From an uncultured Saprospiraceae bacterium (lineage in GTDB: Bacteria > Bacteroidota > Bacteroidia > Chitinophagales > Saprospiraceae): a DNA stretch of 64,000 nucleotides. The notes under the pieces are model-generated. The model was not told the DNA's origin. It ran no database searches and worked only from the letters and a program-made list of their open reading frames with translations. The stretch's first letter is position 1; each line of letters begins with the position of its first letter. The stretch is taken from assembly GCA_937944095.1 (NCBI GenBank), contig CALEAC010000081.1, positions 1 to 64,000 of the forward strand. Direction: 5' to 3'. Below are positions 28,364-37,564 of the stretch, piece by piece. The position numbers were made by a program, and so were the translations under genes.

Positions 28364-28396
28364 AAAGCCACCTTACTCAAATAGTAAAGTGGCTTT
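28364..28396 (-). terminator. terminator downstream of sucC
   Basis: A 14-bp stem (28364-28377 with 28383-28396) closes a 5-base loop. One position is a G-U pair on the minus strand but a C-A mismatch on the plus strand, so it is better formed by the sucC transcript, which then runs into TTTTCATTTTTTG. Confidence 0.8.
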
Positions 28397-28418
28397 GTTC
28401 TTCTCTAAATATGGTTAT

Positions 28419-29618
28419 TTAGATGACTTCTTTCACAAGATCAGCTGCTTCCTTGAGCAGGATAGCTGATTTGACGGAAAGGCCACTTTTGTCTATTATT
28501 TCTTTAGCTATATCAGCATTAGTCCCTTGTAGTCTCACGATAATCGGTACAGTAATGTCACCCATATTCTTGTAAGCATCTACAACACCCTGTGCGACTC
28601 GGTCACATCTAACAATGCCTCCGAAGATATTGATCAAAATTGCTTTGACATTTGGATCTCTTAGGATAATTCTGAAAGCTTGCTCTACTCTTGCTGCATC
28701 TGCAGTTCCACCAACATCAAGGAAATTAGCTGGCGAACCACCAGATAGTTTAATGATATCCATAGTGGCCATTGCCAGACCAGCACCATTGACCATACAG
28801 CCAACATTACCATCTAGTTTGACATAATTAAGACCGACTTCTTTAGCTTCGACTTCAGTAGGATCTTCTTCTGAGGTATCTCTGAGTGCTTCTAAGTCTT
28901 TATGTCTGTAGAGCGCATTATCGTCTATGCTCATTTTGGTATCGACAGCTATAATTCGATCGTCACCCGTCTTAAGGGTTGGGTTTATCTCGATTAGTGA
29001 TGCGTCCGAACCTACGAACGAATTGTACAGCTTAGCGACGAACATGGACATGTTCTTTAGTGCGGCACCAGAAAGACCTAGATTGAAGGCGATTTTTCTT
29101 GTCTGAAATGCCTGTAAGCCTAGCTGAGGATCGACCCATTCTTTATGCACTAGGTGAGGCGTATGCTCAGCAACTTCTTCGATATCCATCCCGCCTTCGG
29201 TAGAGTAGATGATAACATTCTTTTGTAAGTCTCTGTCCATCAAGATGGACATATAGAACTCACTGCAGGCATCGAAATCAGGTGCATAAGCATCTTCTGC
29301 TACTAGTATCTTACTGACTAGTTTTCCGGCACCTTCCATTCCACCCGGGGTCTGAGGCGTCTTGAGCATCATGCCTAAGATATTACCAGAATGTTGTTTC
29401 AACTCGTCCAAGTTTTTGACCAGTTGGACACCGCCACCTTTGCCTCTTCCACCTGCGTGAATTTGCGCCTTGACTATTGCGACCTCGGATCCTGAGTCAA
29501 CTTTGATTTTTTCATAAGCTGCGACAGCTTCATCTAATGATTCAGCCATAATCCCTTTCTGTATCGGAACTCCGAAAGAGGCAATTAATTCTTTAGCTTG
29601 ATACTCGTGTAGATTCAT
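28419..29618 (-). CDS. sucC: succinyl-CoA synthetase, ADP-forming, beta subunit
   Basis: ATP-grasp subunit of the TCA cycle enzyme that makes ATP from succinyl-CoA. The 399 residues begin [18 protein letters not shown] and contain [18 protein letters not shown] (about 46-63), [17 protein letters not shown] in the metal site and the C-terminal [17 protein letters not shown], all diagnostic. The alpha subunit (sucD) is not adjacent. It is separated by a single base from the secreted protease gene upstream, so either both share a transcript or sucC has a promoter inside that gene. Confidence 0.96.
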   Translation of the reverse strand: MNLHEYQAKELIASFGVPIQKGIMAESLDEAVAAYEKIKVDSGSEVAIVKAQIHAGGRGKGGGVQLVKNLDELKQHSGNILGMMLKTPQTPGGMEGAGKLVSKILVAEDAYAPDFDACSEFYMSILMDRDLQKNVIIYSTEGGMDIEEVAEHTPHLVHKEWVDPQLGLQAFQTRKIAFNLGLSGAALKNMSMFVAKLYNSFVGSDASLIEINPTLKTGDDRIIAVDTKMSIDDNALYRHKDLEALRDTSEEDPTEVEAKEVGLNYVKLDGNVGCMVNGAGLAMATMDIIKLSGGSPANFLDVGGTADAARVEQAFRIILRDPNVKAILINIFGGIVRCDRVAQGVVDAYKNMGDITVPIIVRLQGTNADIAKEIIDKSGLSVKSAILLKEAADLVKEVI

Positions 29619-29619
29619 A

Positions 29620-31128
29620 TTAGTCCACTAATATTTTTTCAGTTATTAATCCATCTGGTGTTTCTATCTTCAAGATATGAATACCAGATTCCATACTTCC
29701 TGCAGGTACTGTAATTACATTTGGTCCTGTTGTAATACGGACTTCTTCAGTATATATCTTTTTGCCTGCAACATCAAAGACTGCAACATTTGCACCAGTT
29801 GTTCTACTAGCATCAAATTTGATAGAAAGCGCTTGGTCTTGAACCAGTGGGTTGGGGTAGATAGCTAGTTCAGAAACAAAATCTAGTTCTGATATGGCAG
29901 CTGATGCGTCACCTGTCCTAAAGACAATTTCTGTTGTTTCATCTATACAACCAGCCCCAAACTTAGTGAAGGCTCTGACACTCCAACTAACAATACTATT
30001 AGGCATCTGATCAAATGCTCTATATTCAGAATCTTCTACCTCGATGACATCGCCATTGATTCTTAGTTTATAGAATTCTGCGTTCTGTACATCTTCCCAG
30101 TCAAATAAAATATCGTCAAAAATCTCAACCGTTTCTAGAGATCCTGGTGCACCAGGACTTATCTGCGTGACCGCATCCCTTATAGGCTTGTATTCAGTTA
30201 CATCTGTATTTCTCAGGTACGTTCTAGCACTTGCATCATATGAAGTCTGTAAAGCGACAATCTGGTCAGGTGAGAAGACATACTCATTACAATTGGTTGC
30301 ATATGACATGATATTAGTTAATGGGGGCGTTAATATCGTATCTCCTTTTCTATCTATTACTGTCCAAAGCATGTTACAGCAGCCGCAGGTAAATCCAAAA
30401 CCATAATTAGGGTCGGTATCACATATCTCATCTCCTGCTATCTGACAGTTGGAACGATCGACGAGCTCTACTCTTACAGGATTGGTCACTTGAGTAGAAT
30501 TAATCTCTGTAAATGTAATCTGCTCTGGGTAATCCGAAGGACGATATGGTTGATCTTCCCATCCTCTATGTGTATGAGCTAAAGTGAAAAAGTGCCCTAT
30601 TTCATGTTCGAAAGTATATGTTGCATCCCCTAGATTGCCTTTTTGGATCACAATCAGGTCCATGCCAGGAGAATAGTATCCTAAGGTATTTCCTGTACCA
30701 GCACCTCCAGTAATCTGGGAAACGACAAAAACGTTCATCGATCTCTCATCAAAGTTAGATATCAGTGCGTTTCGGTTATCCCGTGGGTTTGTAAATAAAC
30801 CTGTGTTATTGATTTCATTAATACCATCTAGGTAGAAAAACATCTCACTTCCTGCAGCTTGGTATCTATCATTAAGCTTGCATAATGCGGCATAGACACC
30901 ATCGACAGGCATTCTATCCGTACCATCATTCTTAGCGACTAAGTGGAAGGTCACAGGAACAAATCTATCGACTAAGCCTTTTTGGATGGTTTTATCCCAA
31001 TTTGCTTTGTTTTTTCTAAAGGCACTCATGAATGCCTCATCTTGTACTGTGCCGCAGGTGCCGTGTTGTTGAGCACTTAAGTTATAGCACATCCCTAGCA
31101 TAATTATCAAAATACAATTAACTCTCAT
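29620..31128 (-). CDS. secreted M43 (pappalysin-like) zinc metalloprotease with T9SS sorting domain
   Basis: An exported protease of 502 residues with a signal peptide ending near residue 20 (NLSAQ). The zinc site is H175-E-I-G-H179-F-F-T-L-A-H185, fitting HExxHxxGxxH except that Thr replaces the usual Gly, and the Met-turn is NIMSYATN near 270. A cysteine group (FTCGCC) lies between them. The C-terminal third has a fibronectin-like region (about 330-415) and a type A sorting domain (AIYPNPLVQDQ to the end), so it is probably secreted by the T9SS. Relatives cut proteins in the medium. Its stop is 1 base from the sucC start. Confidence 0.9.
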   Translation of the reverse strand: MRVNCILIIMLGMCYNLSAQQHGTCGTVQDEAFMSAFRKNKANWDKTIQKGLVDRFVPVTFHLVAKNDGTDRMPVDGVYAALCKLNDRYQAAGSEMFFYLDGINEINNTGLFTNPRDNRNALISNFDERSMNVFVVSQITGGAGTGNTLGYYSPGMDLIVIQKGNLGDATYTFEHEIGHFFTLAHTHRGWEDQPYRPSDYPEQITFTEINSTQVTNPVRVELVDRSNCQIAGDEICDTDPNYGFGFTCGCCNMLWTVIDRKGDTILTPPLTNIMSYATNCNEYVFSPDQIVALQTSYDASARTYLRNTDVTEYKPIRDAVTQISPGAPGSLETVEIFDDILFDWEDVQNAEFYKLRINGDVIEVEDSEYRAFDQMPNSIVSWSVRAFTKFGAGCIDETTEIVFRTGDASAAISELDFVSELAIYPNPLVQDQALSIKFDASRTTGANVAVFDVAGKKIYTEEVRITTGPNVITVPAGSMESGIHILKIETPDGLITEKILVD

Positions 31129-31278
31129 TGAAATATTTTTTTTGTAAAGTTAATAACAACTCTAGTCAGTCTATAGAATCCGAAGTCTTATAATCGACAA
31201 ATTGTGAGAATACACGATCCTTGCTGAAGACAAAATTAGTATTGAAACCCTAAGATTTACTCCAAAGGAAATATTATA

Positions 31279-31286
31279 TACTTTTG
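31279..31286 (+). promoter_or_regulatory. Bacteroidota -7 promoter element for mdh
   Basis: TACTTTTG matches TAnnTTTG exactly and continues with CAGC, as at other strong promoters of the phylum. It lies 35 bases before the ATG at 31322. A TTTAC at 31256-31260, 18 bases upstream, is the only candidate -33 element. Confidence 0.55.
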
Positions 31287-31321
31287 CAGCGCAATATTAT
31301 ACAAATTAAATTAAATCAGAT

Positions 31322-32257
31322 ATGAGTAAAGTTACAGTTGTAGGCGCCGGAAATGTCGGTGCTACCGTAGCCAATGTACTAGCGCACAAAGACATTGTTA
31401 ATGAAGTTGTCTTACTTGACATCAAAGATTCATTTGCAAAAGGCAAGGCTCTGGATACTTGGCAGCAAGCACCAGTTGACTATTACAGTACTAAGGTAAC
31501 TGGGACTGGAGATTATAAAGCGACTAAGGGTTCTGACATTGTCGTCATTACAGCTGGTATACCGAGAAAGCCAGGAATGAGTCGTGATGACCTGATTTCC
31601 ACTAATGCAAAGATTGTTGTATCCGTAACGAAGTCTATCCTTAAGTATAGCAAGAAAGCTATCTTTATAATCGTATCTAACCCTCTTGATGTTATGTCAT
31701 ATGCTGCTCTTAAGGCAGCTGGGGTAGAGCCACACAGAGTAATCGGCATGGCAGGCATCCTAGACACGGCAAGATATAGAGCGTTTCTTGCTACCGAATT
31801 AAGTGTTTCGCCAAAAGATATTCAGGCCGTACTAATGGGTGGTCATGGAGATACAATGGTGCCTTTGCCTAGATTCACGACTGTCGCTGGTATACCTGTT
31901 ACAGACTTAATCAGCAAAGTCGCTTTGAATAAGATTGTTGCCAGAACTAAGAAAGGTGGCGGAGAGCTTGTTAAACTAATGGGTACATCAGCATGGTATG
32001 CACCAGGAGCTGCTGCTGCTCAGATGGTAGAGTCTATTATCAAAGACGACGGCAGAATTTTTCCATGTAGTGTTTGGTTACAAGGTGAATATGGACTCAA
32101 GAATATGTTTTTAGGTGTACCAGTTCAGTTAGGAAAGGAAGGTGTCAAGAAAATCATAGTTCTCAAGTTGAATAGAGAAGAGAAGAAATTACTTAAGAAT
32201 TCTGCACAGCATGTGACTGAAGTTATCAAGTCCTTCAAAAAGATGAAATTAGTATAA
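31322..32257 (+). CDS. mdh: malate dehydrogenase (LDH-like type)
   Basis: NAD-dependent oxidation of malate to oxaloacetate, 311 residues. The Rossmann motif is VVGAGNVGATVA at residues 6-17; AGIPRKPGMSRDDL (about 78-91) holds the substrate arginine of the mobile loop, VSNPLDVM and GGHGDTMVP (active-site histidine) follow in order. The arginine at the specificity position of the loop supports malate over lactate. The next gene starts with GTG at the base after this stop, so the pair is probably co-translated. A good -7 element lies upstream. Confidence 0.95.
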   Translation: MSKVTVVGAGNVGATVANVLAHKDIVNEVVLLDIKDSFAKGKALDTWQQAPVDYYSTKVTGTGDYKATKGSDIVVITAGIPRKPGMSRDDLISTNAKIVVSVTKSILKYSKKAIFIIVSNPLDVMSYAALKAAGVEPHRVIGMAGILDTARYRAFLATELSVSPKDIQAVLMGGHGDTMVPLPRFTTVAGIPVTDLISKVALNKIVARTKKGGGELVKLMGTSAWYAPGAAAAQMVESIIKDDGRIFPCSVWLQGEYGLKNMFLGVPVQLGKEGVKKIIVLKLNREEKKLLKNSAQHVTEVIKSFKKMKLV

Positions 32258-32773
32258 GTGGAAATAGACCTAGAAAAATATATAACCAATGAGGGTAACA
32301 CGCTTAATGAGTTAGGCAGAAACCGCCCTCTGTTGGTTGTTTTTCTACGTCATTTTGGTTGTCTTTTTTGCAGAGAGGCATTGCATGACATCTCGTCCAA
32401 TCCAGATATTATCGCTAATGATAAAATCAAGATTATTCTTGTTCATATGGCCTCTATTAAGGAAGCAGAAGATTTTTTCTCGCAATCAAACTTAAAAGGC
32501 ATAGAACACATTTCAGACCCTGAACTTAAGATTTACAATGACTTTGGTCTAACCAAAGGGACTTTTAGGCAATTATTTGGATTAAGTACATGGATAAGAG
32601 GCTATGATGTATATCAGAAAGGTATCTCGTTTTCTGCTAGGCAAATAGGTGATAGTTTCCAGATGCCCGGTATATTTCTTTTAAAAGAAAATCAAATAGT
32701 GGCAAGCTATATTCATAAAAGGGCTTCAGATAGACCTGACTATAATCAACTAATATCCTCCTGTATCTCCTGA
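32258..32773 (+). CDS. peroxiredoxin-like protein (AhpC-TSA_2 / PRXL2 type)
   Basis: A thioredoxin-fold protein of 171 residues. The active site is FLRHFGCLFCRE with Cys35 and Cys38; the Arg-His-Phe-Gly-Cys-x-Phe-Cys form is typical of the AhpC-TSA_2/SelL/PRXL2 family and not of classical AhpC. A later PGIFLLKENQIVASY strand has the cis-proline. It has no signal peptide, so it should act in the cytoplasm as a peroxide or disulfide reductase; the substrate is unknown. The start is GTG, directly after the mdh stop. Confidence 0.83.
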   Translation: MEIDLEKYITNEGNTLNELGRNRPLLVVFLRHFGCLFCREALHDISSNPDIIANDKIKIILVHMASIKEAEDFFSQSNLKGIEHISDPELKIYNDFGLTKGTFRQLFGLSTWIRGYDVYQKGISFSARQIGDSFQMPGIFLLKENQIVASYIHKRASDRPDYNQLISSCIS

Positions 32774-32828
32774 CGTTGTATACCTCTCTACTTACTTATT
32801 ACGTTATACCCATACAATTTCGTCTGCT

Positions 32829-33704
32829 ATGAGATACATGTTTAGTACTATTATCCTTTTGGTGGTCATAACGACTGATAATTATTCACAGAAAGGTGAC
32901 TATGGAATAGTTGATGACCTCCAGTTCTATTCTGACATCATGGCCAATGCCTATGAACCTGCAACAAGACAAAGGGCAGCTGTCCATTTTAATGAATTGT
33001 TTATTGAATTTGTAAGCTTACCTTCTGCTTTCCAAGAACTTGATCAGGACTTCAAGTTCCTTTCTATATTGTCACCTGAGTCTAATGATTTTAAGCTAAT
33101 TAGTTGGCTTACTAAAGGTGATAATGAGATATACGACTTCTTTGGTTATATCATATTTTCAGATGGCACTTTCCAGCAGCTAAAGCGCTCGGAACCTTTG
33201 TCTAATGAACACGCCTACTTAAGTAATTCCGCAGATGATTGGTACGGCTGCTTGTATTATAAGCTTATGGAATTAGAGGAGAATCAATATCTATTGTTTG
33301 GTTTAGACCCAAGTACTAAGTATGATAATCTGAAGCTATTAGATGTCATGACGATTAATAATAAAGAGGTGAGCTTCGGATCTGCTATTTTCGAAGATAA
33401 AGAAGAGAGAGGTACTTTTCTTAATCGACTCATTCTTAATTTCTCTTCGGATGCTGCAGTGACGCTGAATTACAACGAAAAAAGTAAAATGATCATACAT
33501 GATCATCTAGAATCTAGAATGGGCTTACAAGCAGGCCAAGGTGTTACGAGTCTTCCAGATGGTACTTACGAAGGTTATTTCTATAGCAAAGGTAAGTGGA
33601 TGTATAAGGAAAAACTATTCGACCATATCTACGAAGAAGCCCCTAGGCCTAAACCAGTTTTTTCTGATAAGCCCAAGACGGATGAGAAGGTTAAATTAAA
33701 GTGA
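32829..33704 (+). CDS. exported protein of unknown function
   Basis: A 291-residue protein with a probable signal peptide (MRYMFSTIILLVVITTDNYSQ). No named domain is recognised. The body is rich in aromatic and acidic residues, with DDWYGCLYYKLMELEENQYLLFG near the middle and an alternating beta pattern (FGSAIFEDKEERGTFLNRLILNFSSDAAVTLNYNE), suggesting a mostly beta fold. The C-terminal tail is rich in proline and lysine. Short conserved-looking patches such as SLPDGTYEGYFY suggest a Bacteroidota family, but no function can be given. It overlaps the end of tilS by 14 bases. Confidence 0.78.
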   Translation: MRYMFSTIILLVVITTDNYSQKGDYGIVDDLQFYSDIMANAYEPATRQRAAVHFNELFIEFVSLPSAFQELDQDFKFLSILSPESNDFKLISWLTKGDNEIYDFFGYIIFSDGTFQQLKRSEPLSNEHAYLSNSADDWYGCLYYKLMELEENQYLLFGLDPSTKYDNLKLLDVMTINNKEVSFGSAIFEDKEERGTFLNRLILNFSSDAAVTLNYNEKSKMIIHDHLESRMGLQAGQGVTSLPDGTYEGYFYSKGKWMYKEKLFDHIYEEAPRPKPVFSDKPKTDEKVKLK

Positions 33705-34986
33705 CGAGTACAAAAGGTCCAATCGTCTCTTTAGAAACCTTGTATCTCTCGTCACTGCGGTAACCGGCAAGCCATACTATCTCTGACCCATTTAGGAAGA
33801 TGGGAATGGTATTTTTCTTAGCTCTATCGACCTTTTGATTGATGAAGTATTTTTTTAGCGATTGTGATTGTCCTTTCATCCCCAAAGGGCAGAACTGGTC
33901 ACCACTTTGCCATGTTCGGATAGTCAAATTATTAGCTATCTTTTCCCTGGGAATGTATATTTTACTTGAATCTAATTCCAATACTTCAGCTGTCAGTTCA
34001 ATCAAGAACTTATAAGATCCGAAACAAATTTCTTGTGGTAAGTTTTCTAGAGTCACTATTCTAGCTTCATGTGCTGGCTCTCGGGGATAAATAATAATAT
34101 TAGATCTATCGATTAATATTATATGATCTGCAGTAAAGAACTGCCTACCAACCCTTTCAAGACAAGATAGAATATCATGAGCTTGGCTAAAATTTATTCC
34201 ATATTTTGACAAGGCATGATATATAAAATCTGCAGATGCTAAGTCAATAAATATCTGTTTATCTAAACAGGTCCTTACGCCATCGGTTGTATCGACTGTT
34301 ATCGTCGCTGCTATGAGTTTTTCTACAAGAGCCTGTAATAGGCTTTCATTCCTTTGGTTCCTTATGCTAAGGTTTAATAGTTTTTCGTCGACATCATTAG
34401 TTACAGAATTAATCGATGGAAGTAACTCATTTCTAATGAGGTTGCGTAAGTACTTATTCTTACTGTTCGACTCATCAGTGACAAAGCCGACAGTATTTGC
34501 CTTAGCATAGCTGATAATTTCTTTCTTACTAAATTGTAATAAGGGTCTTAGCACATGTGAATTGACGACAGGAATCGTTCTGAGCGATCTACCATTCAGG
34601 AAATTGACAAAAATAGTCTCGACGGCATCATCCTTGTGATGAGCGGTCAATATATAGGTATAATCCAGTTTACTAAAAAATGAATAGCGTGCATTGCGTG
34701 CATAATCGTGGAAGTTACCATGAATACCTTGTTTGTAATCGAGGTTATGAAGGTGGCAGGTTATCGATCTTGCTCTACAATATTCTAGTACAAATGCTTG
34801 ATCTGTATCAGAGGCGCCAGATCTAGTATTATGGTTGACATGCGCAACGGCATAGGACTTAGGAGTACTTTCTAACAAATGGCATAAGACCATAGAATCA
34901 ATACCGCCACTAACTGCAACTAAAATCTTGACCTTATTGGCTAAGAGCTCATTTTCGACGAGGAAGTCTTTAAACCTATTAATCAA
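33691..34986 (-). CDS. tilS: tRNA(Ile)-lysidine synthase
   Basis: Attaches lysine to C34 of the tRNA reading AUA, so that it accepts isoleucine. The 431 residues open with the ATP pyrophosphatase loop AVSGGIDSM (residues 24-32), followed by AYAVAHVNHNTRSG-type and LTAHHKDDAVET motifs; the C-terminal domain (LTIRTWQSGDQFCPLGMKGQSQSLKKYFINQKV region) is the tRNA-binding part. There is no in-frame ATG before the loop, so TTG at 34986 is taken as the start. It converges with and overlaps the unknown exported protein by 14 bases. Confidence 0.94.
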   Translation of the reverse strand: MINRFKDFLVENELLANKVKILVAVSGGIDSMVLCHLLESTPKSYAVAHVNHNTRSGASDTDQAFVLEYCRARSITCHLHNLDYKQGIHGNFHDYARNARYSFFSKLDYTYILTAHHKDDAVETIFVNFLNGRSLRTIPVVNSHVLRPLLQFSKKEIISYAKANTVGFVTDESNSKNKYLRNLIRNELLPSINSVTNDVDEKLLNLSIRNQRNESLLQALVEKLIAATITVDTTDGVRTCLDKQIFIDLASADFIYHALSKYGINFSQAHDILSCLERVGRQFFTADHIILIDRSNIIIYPREPAHEARIVTLENLPQEICFGSYKFLIELTAEVLELDSSKIYIPREKIANNLTIRTWQSGDQFCPLGMKGQSQSLKKYFINQKVDRAKKNTIPIFLNGSEIVWLAGYRSDERYKVSKETIGPFVLVTLI

Positions 34987-35027
34987 AATCCATATATTAG
35001 TCTCCGAATAAAGGTGTTAACTTGAAG

Positions 35028-35642
35028 ATGATCGATTTCCATAAGATATTATTGTGTTTTTGTGTACTACTAACTAGTTGCAAAAATGATGTGCCTCAGA
35101 GGCCTGAATCATTATTGAAAACACCTGAAACACAAAACAGTGATAGAATAAAAACCAAATTAAACAATCCTATCTTACAACAAGCTCAAGATAAACACAA
35201 TGAGCTAGAAAAAGCTAGGACTGCGGACCCCAAGCTAGTAGCTGCTCAGCGCGCTCAAGCCTTATCGATAATCAACCATAGACTTAAGCAAAATAGTGAG
35301 TCCTATGCGATTGTAGAGGCAGATACCTGGGAGTATCAGTTCTTACACGATGGCGAAATGTCTAAACCCGGCGAATATGATGGGGTATGGATTGACTACA
35401 AAGCGGATCACACTTATACTTATGGACACTATAGTGAGATAAAAGGGAGTGGAAAGTATAACTATCACAGTGAGCGAAGTGAGATTCTGATGGTTGATGA
35501 CGATACATCTAAGAAACCAGAAGAATGGACAACAAAGCACGCAGGTGATATTATGATTCGAGTAGGCACTGCAACCTATAAGGACAATCATATACAAATG
35601 AAACTCGTCAGAGTGCCAGACGACATCCAGAAACAATCTTAA
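35028..35642 (+). CDS. lipoprotein of unknown function
   Basis: A protein of 204 residues from the ATG at 35028 (a TTG at 35022 is also in frame). The lipobox CVLLTSC at about residues 12-18 predicts a lipid anchor. A charged helical stretch (about 40-90, rich in Gln, Lys, Ala) is followed by a beta-rich domain with WEYQFLHDGEMSKPGEYDGVWIDYKADHTYTYGHY, which recalls small lipocalin-like or DUF-type sensory domains but cannot be assigned. Its stop touches the end of the convergent mltG with no gap. Confidence 0.78.
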   Translation: MIDFHKILLCFCVLLTSCKNDVPQRPESLLKTPETQNSDRIKTKLNNPILQQAQDKHNELEKARTADPKLVAAQRAQALSIINHRLKQNSESYAIVEADTWEYQFLHDGEMSKPGEYDGVWIDYKADHTYTYGHYSEIKGSGKYNYHSERSEILMVDDDTSKKPEEWTTKHAGDIMIRVGTATYKDNHIQMKLVRVPDDIQKQS

Positions 35643-36665
35643 TTATCGATAAATCTTGCTTTTATTAAGGAAGCGCCTATAATTATCAGCATTCCTATTA
35701 TGTTCTATCAGGTTTCTTGCAAAAGCGTGTCGACCTGAGTTATCTGGTTTGGCACAGAAGTATAGATATTTATGCTTTTCGTAATTCAGCACGGCATCAA
35801 GTGAAGAGATATCAGGCATGCAGATTGGCCCAGGAGGCAGACCAGAATATTTGTAGGTATTATAAGGCGAATCTATTGCTAAGTGCTTGTTAAGAACCCG
35901 CCTTATCTCGAAATCTCCGTTAGCAAAAACGACAGTAGGGTCAGCTTGTAACAATTGTCCTCGGCGTAATCTATTAAGATACACACCAGCAACTCTAGGC
36001 TTCTCATCGTTCACCAGTGTCTCTTTTTGTACTATTGATGCTAGTGTATATAATTCAGACTTAGTCAAACCGAGGACTGAGAGTTTCTGCATTCTTTCTT
36101 CGTTGAAAAACTTTCGTCTTTCTTTAGTGAAACGCTTAAGTAAGTCTTCGCCGCTGGTAGTCCAATAGATCTGATAAGTATTCGGTATGAACAAACTCAT
36201 GATGTTTTCCTGAGTGTATTCTTCTTCAGTTGCTATAAAATTAGATATGTCGGCCGATAAGTCTGTTTTATTCAGTTCTAGTGTATGAGCAAAGTAATCA
36301 ACTAACTCATTGATTGTCCTAAGATTATTAAAAGTTAGATTTAAGGGTGATTGTCTCCCAGACCTCAACAGCGATATCAATTGCTTGTTGCTCCAACCAT
36401 CCTTGACAAGATATCGTCCTGACTTTGGTTTCTTATATTTCATAAGCTGAGCAACTCGTCGGATCGAACGCTTATCTCTGATTAAATTTCTGCTACTGAG
36501 TGTGTCTATGACTATGTCGATATCCTGTGCATCGCTAGGAATATGTATAATCTGGTCTTGCGTATCTGGACAGCTCACATTAGGGCCAAATATCATCCTA
36601 TAACCGTAGAAAGCGATAGCTATACATATAAGTGTAGCAACGAATATTATAAACCGAAGCTTCAT
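35643..36665 (-). CDS. mltG: endolytic murein transglycosylase
   Basis: A 340-residue protein with one N-terminal membrane helix (about residues 4-26), a LysM-like region and the YceG/MltG catalytic domain. The active-site glutamate is Glu215 in ASIVQKETLVND, and VAGVYLNRLRRGQLLQADPTVVFA (about 225-248) and PYNTYKYSGLPPGPI are the family signatures. MltG cuts nascent glycan strands and sets their length at the inner membrane. It begins directly after the panB stop, with no gap, so the two genes are likely co-transcribed. Confidence 0.94.
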   Translation of the reverse strand: MKLRFIIFVATLICIAIAFYGYRMIFGPNVSCPDTQDQIIHIPSDAQDIDIVIDTLSSRNLIRDKRSIRRVAQLMKYKKPKSGRYLVKDGWSNKQLISLLRSGRQSPLNLTFNNLRTINELVDYFAHTLELNKTDLSADISNFIATEEEYTQENIMSLFIPNTYQIYWTTSGEDLLKRFTKERRKFFNEERMQKLSVLGLTKSELYTLASIVQKETLVNDEKPRVAGVYLNRLRRGQLLQADPTVVFANGDFEIRRVLNKHLAIDSPYNTYKYSGLPPGPICMPDISSLDAVLNYEKHKYLYFCAKPDNSGRHAFARNLIEHNRNADNYRRFLNKSKIYR

Positions 36666-37484
36666 CTAATATTGCTCAGATTCGTTGGGGAAATCACTGG
36701 ATTTGACATCAGAGATGTATGATTCCACTGCGCCTTTCATTCCATTATAGAGATCCATATATCGTCTGAGGAATCTTGGGTTAAACTCCTTAGTAATACC
36801 GAATAGGTCATGGCTTACTAGGACTTGTCCATCTGTTTGATTACCGGCACCAATACCAATTGTAGGAATCCTTAGATTCTCAGTCACTGTTTTTGCTAAG
36901 TCAGCAGGTATTTTCTCCATAACCAGACCGAATACACCAACTCGCTCTAGTAATTTGGCATCACTGAGTAATTGCTGCGCCTCCTCGTCTTCTTTTGCTC
37001 TTACTGTATAGGTCCCAAACTTATATATCGATTGGGGGGTTAAGCCCAGATGCCCCATGACAGGTACACCAGCTGTTAATATTCGACTTACAGAATCGAC
37101 AATCTCTTCTCCGCCTTCTAATTTGACAGCATGAGCACCAGATTCCTTCATAATCCTAATTGCTGAGCTCAGAGCCTTAGTCGAATTGCCTTGGTAAGTG
37201 CCGAATGGCAGGTCCACAACGACTAGCGCTTTTTTGACCGCGCGGATGACAGAGGACGCATGATATATCATCTGATCCAGCGTAATCGGTAAGGTTGTTT
37301 CATGACCAGCCATGACATTTGAAGCAGAATCACCTACTAAGATTACATCTATTCCAGCATCATCTATGACCTTGGCCATGCTATAATCATAGGCGGTTAA
37401 CATTGTGATTTTCTCACCCTCCTCCTTCATACGTTGGAGTGTGAGCGTGGTCATTCTTTTGGCATCCTTACTTACTGCTGACAT
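36666..37484 (-). CDS. panB: 3-methyl-2-oxobutanoate hydroxymethyltransferase
   Basis: First enzyme of pantothenate synthesis, adding a hydroxymethyl group from methylene-tetrahydrofolate to 2-oxoisovalerate. The 272 residues contain [37 protein letters not shown] and [10 protein letters not shown] (metal and substrate sites), then VKLEGGEE and [17 protein letters not shown], in the family order. mltG follows immediately. No other pan genes are in the window. The 80 bases upstream are shared with the divergent lipoprotein at 37565. Confidence 0.96.
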   Translation of the reverse strand: MSAVSKDAKRMTTLTLQRMKEEGEKITMLTAYDYSMAKVIDDAGIDVILVGDSASNVMAGHETTLPITLDQMIYHASSVIRAVKKALVVVDLPFGTYQGNSTKALSSAIRIMKESGAHAVKLEGGEEIVDSVSRILTAGVPVMGHLGLTPQSIYKFGTYTVRAKEDEEAQQLLSDAKLLERVGVFGLVMEKIPADLAKTVTENLRIPTIGIGAGNQTDGQVLVSHDLFGITKEFNPRFLRRYMDLYNGMKGAVESYISDVKSSDFPNESEQY

Positions 37485-37564
37485 TTGGTAGATGATTATG
37501 TCGACAAGATATAAAATTAGCCCTCTTAAACTGCCTTATTTATTATTTCCGTTAGCTTTGTTGT

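Noticed and set aside
31231-31238. Minus-strand TAATTTTG as promoter of the M43 protease gene.
   Set aside because: It is about 100 bases from the start with no well-spaced -33 element; chance match in AT-rich DNA is as likely.
37553-37560. TAGCTTTG promoter element before the lipoprotein at 37565.
   Set aside because: It is an exact motif match but only 4 bases before the ATG; it would need a leaderless transcript, so it is not listed as a promoter.
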